Shown: one piece after another, positions 1 to 12,115 of the stretch | Position numbering within the stretch: the stretch's first letter is position 1 | How the letters are laid out: each line of letters begins with the position of its first letter | Source: Numida meleagris | Taxonomy: Eukaryota; Chordata; Aves; Galliformes; Numididae | Assembly (NCBI RefSeq): GCF_002078875.1 | Contig: NC_034413.1 | Location: 65,592,802 to 65,656,801, forward strand | DNA length: 64,000 nucleotides | Direction of reading: 5' to 3' | Made by a program: the position numbers and the translations under genes | The notes under the pieces: model-generated | Seen by the model: the letters and a program-made list of their open reading frames with translations, nothing else | The model's database searches: none | What the model was told of the DNA's origin: nothing

Positions 1-3000
1 TTATTGAGGAGTGAGAATGTGTCAATTACTTGCTTCATGGGCTACTTGATGTGTGAAATGATGCTGATTTGGGTGCTTAACAGGAGAAGTGTGTGGCGGA
101 GAACAGAGGAGCAGGTACACTGAACTAATTCTGAAATGCTGCTAGGAGGCTGCCAGTGCAAGTGCATGGGCTGGAATACATTTCCCTGCAAGCATAGCCA
201 AGGCAGGACAGTGATCTGTATAGTAAGCAGGTCCTCAGATGAAATGAACCTAAGACAAATTCCCTATTACCACTAAATAGAGAGGAAGAAAGTAGTGGGG
301 GATGATTTTAAAATGGTTAAACCTTCTTTAAAAAATATGCAACAAAAATGGTTTCAAACTTGTTTTGTATCTGTTCTTGGACTTTTGTTTAGCTCTGTTC
401 TACATACATTCCACATGCGGATATGAATGATATTTCAATTGAATCCATTCTATTGGGAACCGGTTAAATTTAATATGCTATCTTATATTTGAAAATGCAG
501 AAAAATGCAATTTTAGAAACTTATGCAAAACACGGTTAAGTTGATGGAAAACTGTGTATAATGCATTTATTGTGTTTGTGTGTGTATAGACAGGACATGT
601 ATTCATAAGCAATTTGTAAAGAAACTCTGAAGAGGGTGGTGATGGCTAAGTCCTGACAGGGAGCCCCTGGGAAAGGGAGAGAGCTGGTATGAAGGGGGGC
701 TGTTCTATTTTTGCCTTAAAAATTGCTGCTATCTGCAGTGTGAACACTTTCCTATTTCAAGTAGACAGGGAGTTTAATAACAGCTCATTTAAATAATAAA
801 TTTAGCAATGTATTATGTAGTATTATTAAAGACAGATTTTTTTTTTCCTTATGAAATAGTGCTAGAAATACTAGTGCAAATATATTCACAAGACAGAGCC
901 AGCCAAACTCAGTGCTGTGTGCTGGAGAGCGGAAGCTGTGCAGTATCAGAATGGCTGGGTTCTGCAGGCAGCTGTCTACGTTCAGGAACTTCTCACCACC
1001 ACTGACCCATTTGGAAGTATGGTCCAAACATTCAGAGGCTGAACGTTGTCATGACTGTCCTTGCTTGCTAGCTGCTTTTTTGCCTTTGAAGCAGGTTTCT
1101 GCATGCCACAGTCCATCGAGCAGAGGCACAGGGCAGTCAAGGTGCACTGATGTTGGACTGAACTGCGATCCCAAGGCAGAAATTTCTGTGTGTTTATAAC
1201 ATGGTGACTAGACTTAATGCATTGTGTGGATGCTCAGAAGTATGTGATGGGACTGAACCTCCTTGAGGAAAAATCCTTCTTGGGAATCTCCTGCAGTAGT
1301 GCGCATCTGCAGAGCCCCAGATGTGTGACTAAGGATGACAGGCAATAACTAAGAAGCATGTTAAAAATAGCCAGTCAATTTAGCATCAGCATCAGAATGC
1401 CATTATCGATTGTGCTGAGCAAATCCCCTCAACATTTAATTAAAGCAGTGGAAGAGAAGCACTAAAAAAAGCAGAAAAGCCAAAAGCAAAAACAGAATTA
1501 TAAGAAAAACTTGTGATTTTTTTTTCTTCTCCACAGTCTTCAAGAGCTTCAGACCTAATAATTACTCACTAGCCTGGAGCCCTCTTTATCTCGTACTATC
1601 ACCTGTGTTACGAAGTAGTGTCTCAGAACGCAAAAACCTTAATTCTTGACAGGTTCCCCAGCTGCTAAATTATTGCCAGTTACTACTTGTAGAGTAGTAA
1701 GACCTTCTTTCTACGAGTAGAATCGCTGCTCGCTGCTCTTTCTGTAAAGCTAGACTCCAATCAGGAAAGGTTAATAGCTTGTGAAGTGCCTCCATTGAAG
1801 CTTTTCTTCTTTTGCATGGCAGGTGGAATTCTTGCCCTGTCATAGCTGTTGAACAGGAAGCAGATGCATTGCTTTATGCCATACTGTACTCCCGTTTTCC
1901 TTTTACAGGCATGCCATGATACTTAAAGATGGCTTTCTCTCACACACCAATGCAAGTACCGTGTTTCCTTGAACATTAACAAGGCTGTTACATATTTAAC
2001 CTCCAGGGACTCTAGCCAAGAAGATAATTGGTCTTTCTCAATAGTTCCGGTCTGTACTCCAATTTGTAGTGATTATATGTTTGATAAATATACCTCCCTC
2101 TTTAATCCAACATTGGCACCAAAAGGTCTGATCCTGCCTTCCCAGTTTCAAGATCATCTTGAAATTTGAACAGGGCAAATGATTTTAGGGTCGGTGAAAA
2201 GAAAAAAAGTCCTCGCAGACATAAAGTCTGTAGGAGGGCAGGTGGTGGTTTCTGACCTTCGTGTACCCGGGCTGGTACAGCTGTGTTTGTCAAAATGCAG
2301 ATGGAAGGCATGTCCTAAAAGGATCTAGAGTCCAAATGTTTAATGCTTTCTTCTGGTTGAAGGACTGTAGGACATGGGTTCTTAAGGGAACCCAAGGAGG
2401 GATGAGCAAGAACAGGTCTCTGCACTGTGACTGGGGAGGCACCAGGGGATTCAGTGGGGGTTAAATCTCTACTAACATTTACCTCTGACTTGCCATTCAC
2501 CCCCTGTAGCTAGCAGGACTACCCTCTGCTACTTGTACCTTGGAAAGCAGTGCAAAATAAAGTTATATAAAGAGGAATGATGTATGCTTTAGAAATCAGT
2601 TTCAGTCATTGGAGAACTAGGGTGGAGAAGACCAGGAAGGGACATGGAGCTGAGGGCAATGCTGTACTGCTGCACTTCTGCTCTTCCAGTGAGCTGGGCG
2701 CTGCTGGAGGCCTGACTTCAAAACCTGGTTCAGCAGTTGTTCCAAGTTCGGGCAGGGATGCACACTGGCATTTAGGGAATTGTACCCCACAGTGGGTAGT
2801 GAGTTTGGACTTAATGCAATATTAAGACTGGCTTTAAGTATTCACTGAGCTATAGTTTAGCTAGGGTCTTAATAAAGATGAACGTCCTGCCTACATGCAT
2901 TTCTTCTGTGTTACTAAAGAAGTCATCATCTGAGAGTACGTTCACAACAGGACTGCCATCATTTATGGCAGGTGTCTTGATAACTCCATAATTAAAAATA

Positions 3001-6000
3001 AATTATGTTTGGTCTTTAAGTAGGAATAATACTAAATGGAATGCCTGTTTAATCAGTTAAGTCTGCCACAAAGTAATGACACCATGAGAAGTGTGAAGAC
3101 TGATATCCCCTTTCTTTCCCCTCCCTGTTCTAATTACACATGACGGCACTTGCTGTGTCCCTTGTGAATGCCCAGAATTGGTGCAGCAGGGGAAATGCAA
3201 GTTTCCTTACGCTGCAGTCTGTTCATTAGCATCGATTTCTGAGGCGCTGCCCCTAAGGATGAGAGGATAATTTCTTTTTTCAGATTCCCATGATCCCAGC
3301 TTATAATAGACTATTAAAAATAACTTAAAAAGCTTCAGTGTAAGTTCTGCAAGAATGAGAGATTCGAGAATTTGAGATTCGAGCTCCTCGTAACCCATCT
3401 TTCCACGAAGCATTAAAGCCCAAACAGCCACACCTACTTGGTGCCTGTCCTGTATGTAGCCCTTGCTTAAAGCTGTGCCTTTAGACTGCACGCCTATTGT
3501 GGCAGGCATTCATTATCTGCTTGACTTTCTTCTTCTTTTCTTCTGGTGCCATCGACTCCAGTATGAAAGCCGATACTACTAAAAATAAAAACGCCGTATT
3601 TCCTATATGGAAAAAGCTGTCATTTATTTGCAGTTATGGTATCCTGGTAAAGATGACATAATTCAGAATTTGTTTGGTGCTTTTTATCCTTCCCCCGAGT
3701 TAGATGTGCTTTTGTGGTGCTGCTGTGTAAAAACACTACTACCGCCACACTTACACAGCCTTCTTTATAACAAAGAATAGGAACTGGATTAATTTGTCTA
3801 ATTGAGTTTGATCTGATTTGCACAGCCTCTTTTATTAACTCTAGGCATAGGAATACATAATGAGCAGCGGTGAAAAGTGTTCAGATATCCTGAAAGTCCA
3901 ATGTTAATTATGATTACAAAAATGGCACCCGGGACACTTTTCCTGATTTATTTTTTTGCTATCTTCCTCCTTTTAAAAAATGTCCATCTGAAGGAAGAAA
4001 AACATTTCCGACCAAGTAATGTGAGGGACAAATCATACCACGTGCATATTAATGGCAAAGAGTGAGAAAACAAATCGTAGGTGAGGCCTGGCTTTGACAG
4101 GTCTTCATTCACATAACTCGAGTATCTACTTTTAGATGGCATAAAAATTCATACAGTGTTATGAAATACTTTCTTAAAAAGGTGGAATATATCATTAGGG
4201 ACATTTTGTAGCATAGTTTGATCACTTTCTATTGATACTGGTGTGGAAGGCTTGTTTCTAGTACAAGCTTGCTGTGAATCTTTGTTCCCTAAGAAGCAGA
4301 CAATAAACTTGTTGATGTGTTTTTATGCAATCTCTCCATTTTTAAGTCTGGAATTTCATTTTTTGAAAATGTTATCTATTCCTCTATAGGCTTTACTCCA
4401 GATGCTGTGCAGGCAGGTTGGTTCACATCCCCACGGTACAGAGAACAGAAAAAGACGGCTTCTTTACCCATCTTGCTGAAGATAGACCTGCCTGTAGTAT
4501 GTGGCTTTATGCCCAGCTCTGCTGGAGCTGGCTGTTGCATTGCAAGGCTTGCCAAAATTATGCACAATAACAAGCTCCAATCTACATAACACCTGGCCTG
4601 TACAAACCAGGTCATTATGAACTTGATCCAAGCTGTCATTCAAGTAGCTTTGTTATTCTCTTCTTAGTCCAAGCCAGTCATCCACAAGGAAGAATTGGCT
4701 TAATGCTTCCAATACTTGCAGTGCTTGGGTACCGGTTTCCTTTCTTTGAGCTCTGCAAAGCAGGCCCACTCCATGTAACAGGAGGATCAGAAATAGCAGA
4801 AGTAGGAAGAAACAACAAGTGATAGGGGCTGAAGAAAAATAGAAGCCGAAGAGGTTACTCCTTTTTTTGCTATTTGTTCCAAGCTCCCTCATGCTCTGCA
4901 TCTGTGTTATATTTTCCTGTTGCTGCTGCTTGTTCTTCAACTCTTCTACTCAAATTGAGAAAAGCACGTTTATATCTCACATATTTCTTACACATTTACT
5001 CCCTGCTTATTTCCTACCTATCTTTCAGGTAACATACATTCCTCCACATAGACTTTGAGGAGCGCTGAAATTTCAAGTCAGAGAATCAAAGGCAGAATGC
5101 CTGTGATGAAGGGAGCGGGCACTCAGCTTGCTGTTGGGACAGACCTCTTGTATCGCTCTTGTGCTGCCTCTGCTGTGGATCAGTGCTGCAGGGGCTCAGG
5201 CTGCCATTCCCAGGCACTACACCAGCAGCATTAACGCAGCCTGGGCGCTGACAAGCTGAGCTAAGACTTGCAGCAGTGCTGCTTCAACTCAGAGTAATGT
5301 GTGGTGTGAAAAAATAGCTCTTCTTGGCAGAGGATAACACAAAGGCTGTAAGAGGGCAAACAGATGGGGACTGCCTCTACTCTGGTCAGGAAAAATAGAA
5401 GTGTCGTTTGTGAAAAACCCCTGGCATTTCAAGAGCTGCATTCCATTGTGTCAGACAAAATGAGACCTTTCACAGCTTACCGAGGGGCGGGCCCAGCCCG
5501 GGTGAGTGCCCTCTGGCACCGGCTGCAGGGCACTCGGGCTCGTGTTCTGTGGCCTTAGGCACCTCCTAGAGAAAACCCGTCTTTCAAAAAGTCACCTATG
5601 AGGAAGTGTGTCTGCTTGGCAAATACAACTTCTATCATGAAAGCTGCCTGAGCCACTCCTGATCAGATGGCACGTGCTTTCTGGTGGGCTTTTCTTCCCC
5701 AGGTGACTTCCAGGAAGATGTCTTGTCATCAGTGAGAGCAACGGGCACAGCTGGAAGCAGGAAACACCTTTCAGTCCTAGATAGTGACAGCATGCCCTGC
5801 GCTAAATATCATCATCTCTCTGCCTCCATTTCCATTCTGCTTCCTATTTCTCTCCTTTGTAAGAGAGAAGCGCACTTGTTTATTACACCTAGCACCTCGT
5901 GTCATTTGGCCTCTGTGGATGCTATGGTAATACGAATAGTCATCGCAAAGGATTTCTTGATACGTACAATTTATGGAAAATGAAATGCAAAACATGAGTG

Positions 6001-6579
6001 GTAACTCACGAAAAGCATTATCTATACTGTTTAGTTAGAAAATGTCTCTGGAGAGCCGAATGTCAAAGGCTGAATGGGATGTCCCGGGGTGCAGGTGAGT
6101 GCCAAGGTCAGCAGTAGGGCTTGGCTGGCATTCCATCACTGAAGCCCCGATCCGTGCCATCACGTCTCTCTCTCAGTAGTCACAATTTGCTTCACTCTCT
6201 ACACAGTGTGAGAGTGAACCTTCTGTAAGAATGCGGAAATAAGATCTGCATGAAAAGGTGAATAAATATTGCAGTAATTTCATTGTGTGTACTTGGTAAG
6301 CTGGATACGTGCATTAATTTTTCCTGAATAATCCTTTAATTTAGCGGCTGGTTTAAAAAATAATGTTGGTTGCAGTGAATAATGCCTATTTGAATTTCTA
6401 AACAGTGCCGATAAGCCGAGATCGTTCACTTCACATATTTAAAAAGTGATGGATTCAGTACCACCCTTCCTCCTCTTCCTGCGATCAATAAATATTCCCT
6501 TTCTAATCGCCAGCCTCAGCCATTTGGCGATGTCCTGCACTAATTACATTCCAGAAGATACCAGATGACTTCGATGACT
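1..6579. other. Unannotated non-coding stretch upstream of the CpG island
   Basis: No open frame here exceeds about 100 codons, and none resembles a known protein. No CR1, LTR or tRNA-like sequence was recognised. Base composition is ordinary and slightly AT-rich, with scattered AT-rich patches (for example 785-860 and 2985-3030). Splice-like signals occur: a pyrimidine-rich acceptor ending at 1536 and a consensus donor at 6095. They do not frame an exon that can be recognised. The last few hundred bases, with low repeat content and short dyads, could be upstream regulatory DNA of the island. That is inference from position only. Confidence 0.6.
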
Positions 6580-6928
6580 TTGAAAGTCAATGGGACCGCG
6601 TTCCGCGGGCAGAGCTCGCAGCGTTGGTGATTACCTCACCAGGGAGCATGGCAGCGTCTGAGCACCGCGGGAGGGACTGAATTAGAACACCGCGACTTGG
6701 GGCCGCGTGAACCTTCCGTTAGAACTCAGCGGTGACTCGTGTCGTAGAACGACCGCGTGTTTGATCAGACACGTGGAGAAGTCCGTCTCCTTTTACCCTT
6801 TGCGTCGAAGAAACAACTTTCCACAGGACCTCCGTGAGGTGTGCCACCGCCGGGGCCGGGGCCTCCCACGGGGACAGCCGGGGCACCCCGCGGCCGCTTC
6901 AGCGCGGGGCCGGGCAGCGCCGCCCGCC

Positions 6929-7403
6929 NNNNNNNNNNNNNNNNNNNNNNNNNNNNNNNNNNNNNNNNNNNNNNNNNNNNNNNNNNNNNNNNNNNNNNNN
7001 NNNNNNNNNNNNNNNNNNNNNNNNNNNNNNNNNNNNNNNNNNNNNNNNNNNNNNNNNNNNNNNNNNNNNNNNNNNNNNNNNNNNNNNNNNNNNNNNNNNN
7101 NNNNNNNNNNNNNNNNNNNNNNNNNNNNNNNNNNNNNNNNNNNNNNNNNNNNNNNNNNNNNNNNNNNNNNNNNNNNNNNNNNNNNNNNNNNNNNNNNNNN
7201 NNNNNNNNNNNNNNNNNNNNNNNNNNNNNNNNNNNNNNNNNNNNNNNNNNNNNNNNNNNNNNNNNNNNNNNNNNNNNNNNNNNNNNNNNNNNNNNNNNNN
7301 NNNNNNNNNNNNNNNNNNNNNNNNNNNNNNNNNNNNNNNNNNNNNNNNNNNNNNNNNNNNNNNNNNNNNNNNNNNNNNNNNNNNNNNNNNNNNNNNNNNN
7401 NNN
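6929..7403. other. Assembly gap (475 N) inside the CpG island
   Basis: All bases from 6929 to 7403 are N. The flanks are extremely GC-rich on both sides, the usual reason for drop-out in bird assemblies. The gap may hide a transcription start site, a 5' UTR or coding sequence. Open frames that appear to run through the Ns are meaningless. Whether 475 is a measured or an arbitrary gap length cannot be told. Confidence 0.99.
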
Positions 7404-7493
7404 GCGAACTCCGGCCGTGAAAAGTAGCACGGCTGCGGCGGCGGGGCTGCCGGCCGCTCGTCCCCTCGCGTGCCGCGCTCCCCGTCGCGCGGG

Positions 7494-7583
7494 ATGGCCG
7501 GGAGAGCCGCGCCGTGCCAGCCGCCCGCCCCCGGCGCGGAGGTGTCGGTGCCGGTGCCGGTGGGGGGGCTGTCCCTCCGTTGA
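7494..7583 (+). CDS. Possible short first-exon ORF or upstream ORF (29 codons)
   Basis: An ATG at 7494 has a favourable Kozak context, with G at -3 and G at +4. It opens 29 codons rich in Ala, Pro and Val, starting MAGRAAPCQPP and closing at TGA 7581-7583. It lies 90 bases after the assembly gap in the CpG island. Two readings fit. It may be an upstream ORF in a 5' UTR whose exon ends at the donor at 7610. Alternatively it may be the start of a coding exon spliced earlier, at the weaker donor-like GAG/GTGTCG near 7541. I recognise no family. In DNA this GC-rich a short open frame is expected by chance, so confidence is low. Confidence 0.15.
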   Translation: MAGRAAPCQPPAPGAEVSVPVPVGGLSLR

Positions 7584-7609
7584 TCCTCCGGGCGGTGCTT
7601 GTGTGCCAG

Positions 7610-7615
7610 GTAACG
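7610..7615 (+). other. Candidate splice donor in the CpG island
   Basis: The exon-side bases GCCAG are followed by GTAACG. This is a fair match to the vertebrate 5' splice-site consensus, and it sits where a first exon would be expected to end. It is the main sequence hint that the island promotes a + strand transcript. No transcript evidence is available here. Confidence 0.3.
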
Positions 7616-7900
7616 TGCTTCACCGCGAGCGCGCGCCCCGAGTTTGCCGCGTGTGTGTATGCGTCTGTCCGTCCGTCCGGCGTCTCGCGGCTCACCCAAG
7701 GTCAGGAGGGAGCCGGGCGCAGGGGCTGCCTGCTGACCTCTGCCGCTGGGACCCGCGCTGCGCTTCGGAGCAAACGAGGGCGCTCCGTGAGGCGCGCTGC
7801 GTGCACCTGTGGGCAGGTGTGAGGGCACGGCCGCGGGGACGGAGCTCCCGCCGCACGCCCTGCAGCGTGAGACCCGGGAACTTTTCTACCCCCCTGACGG

Positions 7901-8650
7901 CAGCATTTAAAAGCGTTTTCTGAGGAATCAGAAATAAACGCTGCTCGTGAGTAAGCTGCTCTTCTGCCTCGCCGTGATCGCGTTTCGCAGATCCCATTTC
8001 ACTTCGATAATGGAAGAGCAGCAAAGCTGTTGAGCTCCATCTGTATGCATTAGGGTAGGTGGCTGATGTGTACCCTGGGGCCATATTATTTGCTATTTCA
8101 TTACTTCTGGATCAGTAATGACGTTCAGGAGAGCTGTGTGTGTAGCGGCTGCTTTCTAGGGACGTCTCTTCACTAGAAAGCTCTCCGATAAGGATCGCGG
8201 TGCTGATGCGCGCCTGCCGACACGCTGCCCTGGTAGGAGGCACTGATGCTGCTCCTGCCCGCTGCTGGCAGCGCACGAGTTGTGGGGTTTGCTGCCTGAA
8301 GTGTGGCTGCGTGGGGAATCCCGGAGCTCTCCTCGTGCTTCGGTATCGATGCTTTTTTTTTTTTTTTTTTTGCCTTACCAGTTTTCAGTCTGTTACACCT
8401 TGCCTTCAGAAGCAGGGCCGCCCAGCGGAGCGGCAGAGCTCTCCTGCCTGCTTCCAGCGCTCGCTCCTTCGGTTTGCGTGGAGCTGTCACCGCAGCTGGC
8501 GACAGGAGAGCGGGCGAGGAGGCAGAGCTGGAGCAGGCGGAACGTGCCAGGCGCTGCAGGTACCGCGCCAGGCTGGAGAGAGGCACGAGGGGGCCTGGGT
8601 GCTGGGAAGCAGCAGCGCTTCAGCAGCTTTGGGTTCCCCGCTGCTGTCGG
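7901..8650. other. GC-rich shoulder of the CpG island
   Basis: CpG density falls after about 7900. It rises again modestly between 8150 and 8620, for example around 8205-8280 and 8410-8570, where several CpG and GC-box-like pieces occur. This fits the downstream shore of the island or the start of a first intron. The open frames here overlap on both strands and carry a poly-Phe or poly-Lys run from the T tract at 8353, so they are composition artefacts. No gene is recognised. Confidence 0.4.
8353..8371. repeat. Homopolymer T run (19)
   Basis: Nineteen uninterrupted T residues lie within GC-rich DNA. No recognisable retroelement body adjoins the run, so it is best treated as a simple repeat. 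Its length in an assembly is error-prone. Confidence 0.95.
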
Positions 8651-10117
8651 CTGGTGGGAAGGGGAGGATGCAAGATGTGCTGTGGTGGGAACTTTCCCAC
8701 CCAGGTGTCCAAGGCAACTGAGCTTGTTGGGCTGCGCAAGCTGGAAGCGAAGAGTAGGATAAGTAAGTAATACAAATTATAAATACCCTGAGTTGGCAGT
8801 GATGTGGCAACAACGCAAATGCCTGTTTGTTCTGCCTTCCTGCCCTGCGATGCTTCTTGCGCCCACCCGCCTTAGCTGGAAGGGATTATGAAAGCTGAGC
8901 AACAGGGGTGCCGTTGCCATTTAACAAGGTGGTAGAAATGCCTACAGGCTGTTGCTCAGCAAGGTGAGCTCTCTGTTGCAGATACACTCTGTGTTTTATC
9001 GGTGTGTGCTGTCGATGGGCTGCGTGAGGGGAAAAGTGGAAACTGCTGGAGCCTTGAGACTGATGCGGGAACTTGAAGCACTCTACAGCTGGTAGATTAC
9101 GTCCTGCCAGGTTGTGTTCAACAAGTGTGTGGCTGGGCTGTCAGCTGGTAGGAACTTTCTTGAGTCTCGGGCTTGTATTGGGTGACAAAAGCATTGTTTT
9201 CCCAAAACATGGCATTGCTGTTAGCGAACACAGTAGGAAGGAGATGAAGATTTCCCTTGTTCTTGCTGTGGCTTGCAGGCTCCTCTGCTACCAGTGCAAC
9301 TGAGGAGGAGAGCAGCTGGGAATGACTGGGAGTGAGTGCTGATGTGATTTGCTGCCAGCCAGGGGCATTTAGTGGTTGCAGGTGGGCTGTCGAGCCTCAT
9401 ATAATATGACAGAATCTGGCTTCCTGGCTAAAAACCTCTGTGCTGTTGTGGAAGTGCCACATTCTGGTTACTTCCACACCTGAGCTCACTCCTAAGGTGG
9501 GTCTGGGGGTGTTAGTGGTGTTACCTGTTTGGCTGTTTGCCTCAAGAGCACGGGAGGGTTGGCTGTGAGCAGGAGCTGGGATTGCCTGGTGGCTGTGTCC
9601 TGCCACTTCCCGACCTCCTTCCAGGCTGGTGGCAAGGCGGGTGCTGTGGTTGGAGAAACAGGCAAAGCACCTCAGGTAAAATAAAATGCTGTTAATCTGG
9701 AAATCCCAGGGAGTTGTGCCAGGAGACAGCAAAAAAGTTGCGTTGGTCGAGTTAACCAGGAGCTGTGCGTGTTGCGGAGCTGCAGAAGCCCAGGCTCTGT
9801 GTCAGTGACAGCGTTCTGCCGCGCTCCTGGCTCTGAGCGGATGGCTCACTGTGCGCTGTCCTGGCTAAAGGCTTATGCTAGCCCAGGGCACAGTGCTTAC
9901 CCTAAGTTTGCTGGTAATGTTCTTCCTCCTCCTTGTTGAGTGTTCTTCTTTGACTCATCTTTAGGCATTCCTTTGTATTTCTGCTTGTGCTTAGTTTTAA
10001 ACTCTTGAGTATTAAGGACGTGCTGCACCACTGTTCTTTGCAGTGCTTTTAGTTATACTTCCTTTTTATGATTTTTATTTGCTAAGCTTTTATTTTGATT
10101 GAAACCAAGTCTTCTGC

Positions 10118-10141
10118 TTTTTTTTTTTTTTTTTTTTTTTT
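10118..10141. repeat. Homopolymer T run (24)
   Basis: Twenty-four consecutive T residues make this the longest homopolymer in the window. No CR1 or pseudogene body was recognised on either side. It could be the reversed tail of an old retrosequence, but there is no further support for that. Confidence 0.95.
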
Positions 10142-12115
10142 GGAAAGCTTTTCATTGCTTCTCTCTTCTCACGCACCTTGTTGCATGCATGATGTGTCGT
10201 GTCTGCTTAGGCTGTCTGCATACAGTGGGCTTCCCGTGCATGTGCCGGGCAGCTTGGGACAGCACTGGAGGAGGAGGCAGCGAGTATTTCTGAAGTGCTG
10301 GGGGCAGGCTGAAGTAGCGTGGCAGCCTTCTGTTCCCATCCTTGCTCTGGGTAATGGACAGAAGGCTGCTTGTACCTCCTGGCCTGGCACAGCCTTATGA
10401 AAGGAACATGGCCCCAAGCGATCTCCTCCGTTATTGGGTGGAGCTGAGGCAGGCTTTGATCCATCTCCCACAGTGGCCAATAACTCACGTTGGTGTTTCA
10501 GCACACTACGAAAGCAGCCTGGCTTTCTGTCTGTTGTGTGAACAGGAGATCGTGTAGAGAACTCGCCACTGCAGGGTATGTAGGAGTTTATATTTATACG
10601 TGCATGACATGACAGCGGTGTTTGGTCACTAGATAGAGATTTTTGTCTTTGCTCAGCATCAGAATTGCTGGATTTTCACTGGGATGTGCAAAATTGCCTT
10701 CAGATGGTTGTTACCACCCATCAGACAGCAGCAGTGCAATGGGAGCGGGGTTACCGCAGCGTGGGGCGGTCGTTCCTGGAGCAGTGTTCCAGTGGGCACT
10801 GACCTCCGTGTTCTGAAGTGCCTGGAAAGCACGTATTTGGGGGTGTGTGGTACAGATTGGGTACTTGTGGTAAGCACAACATACAGCTTTAGCAACCACT
10901 CATGGCAGAGTTGGTGATGAGAGTCATCTCCAGCAATGGTGTGTGGTTTGTGTTGCACCAGTATACCATTAGTGATAGCCATTTGGGAAAGAGAAGACTT
11001 GGGTGGGTGGTGGGGGCAGCTTGGCGAGCGAGGCCAGTTTGTTTTACAAACCATCCCAACAGAAACACATGATTTTTTTTTTTTTTTCTGGTTTTGTTTT
11101 GCTAATTGAAATTTTAGCTGTGTTCTGTCCTGTTTTAAAACAGCCGGGAGGATAACTTGCCTTGTTTAAGAATATGCATCGAGTTATACAATTGTTAATA
11201 ACAGAGAGAGTATGCCCACAGCAGGAAGGCAGTGGATGGGAGAGCTGTCTGCAGGTGTAGCACTGTGAAGGTGAGCGCCATTCAGCCGTTAGTGAACGGG
11301 ACTGAAGCTCTGGTCAGTGTGTGGGGGGGCTGCTCTGTGCTGCTCTGCATCCCTGTGCATTGAGGCAGCTCCTCCAGCACGCTGCCGGGTCTCACCGCAG
11401 ATGATTTCTATTCTCCTGGAGAGTCATTTGTCAGGAAATGAGCAGCAATACGCTCTGTGTTTCCGGCAGTAGCACGGACAAGTCCAGAGAAAGGCTTCGT
11501 TTCTGTGGTGAAGTAATCTTAAACTTTCCATTCAAAAAAGAGTAGTGTTTTTTTTTCCCCCTGCCCCATTTAAAGTACTTTAGTGGCTGTGTTGAACTGA
11601 AAGGGTCGGAGCTTCAGGGTGGTGAGGACAAAACTTGGTTCGTGGGGCGTGTTTCTAGTGAGAGATCCCTGCTTGAGGAGGACTAAAATGATTTGGGAAC
11701 TTGCAAGTGTTACCAAAGAGTTGCAAGATTTCATTGCAATGGCTTAAAGTAAAACTTTCATTCAAAATGCAAATTAAAAAAAAAATAAGTGAAAAGGTTA
11801 AATTTCCCCCCAGAATGAAACAGTCATTTTTTTGAGAGTAAAACTTGACAGCGTCTAAGGGAAAGTGTTCAGATTGCTCTCTGGTAAAAGCCGGAAAGAA
11901 AATAAGCATTGGTTCTTGCTCAGTTCTTTTTGCTCAGTTCTGTGTGTGTTTTCTTTCCTTCCCTATTTTTGCAGTTGGTCAGTGGAACAGAGAAGCCCAT
12001 TAATCTCATGGTCCGGCTCCGAGAGCCCTGAGGATTGCTGTCTTCCTCTTATTTCGGCTTTTGGGCTGAGCTGCACGTGGCTCTCTTCCTTCAAGTATCA
12101 GCCCTAAATGAAGTA

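Larger units (their letters stand above)
6580..7900. promoter_or_regulatory. CpG island, probable promoter and first-exon region
   Basis: From about 6590 the sequence changes abruptly from AT-rich to very GC-rich with dense CpG dinucleotides. Examples are the runs around 6596-6630, 6660-6770, 6845-6928 and 7404-7640. CpG is depleted elsewhere in the window, so this block is unmethylated-type CpG-island DNA, which in vertebrates normally marks a promoter. No TATA box is evident, as is usual for such promoters. A donor-like site (CAG then GTAACG) has its GT at 7610-7611 on the + strand and would end a first exon at 7609, so transcription to the right is the simplest reading. A bidirectional promoter cannot be excluded. 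The centre of the island is unsequenced. The gene served is not identifiable from this window. Confidence 0.75.

Noticed and set aside
4653..4940. Minus-strand open frame of 95 codons with a Phe/Leu-rich hydrophobic segment that resembles a membrane helix
   Set aside because: The hydrophobic run comes from a purine-rich + strand stretch. There is no signal-peptide context, family match or supporting exon structure.
5364..5558. Open frame with a GTGAGT donor at 5512 and a GC-box just before it
   Set aside because: The upstream acceptor-like site at 5330 is out of frame with it because of a stop, and no CpG island surrounds it. The evidence is not enough for an exon.
6707..7923. Several long open frames running through 6929-7403 on both strands (up to 360 codons)
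   Set aside because: They are open only because the N run contributes no stop codons. The flanking pieces are GC-rich chance frames that disagree in frame and strand.
8200..8770. Three overlapping plus-strand frames of 155-173 codons
   Set aside because: All three read through the T19 run (poly-Phe), and they overlap in three frames in GC-rich DNA. They are composition artefacts.
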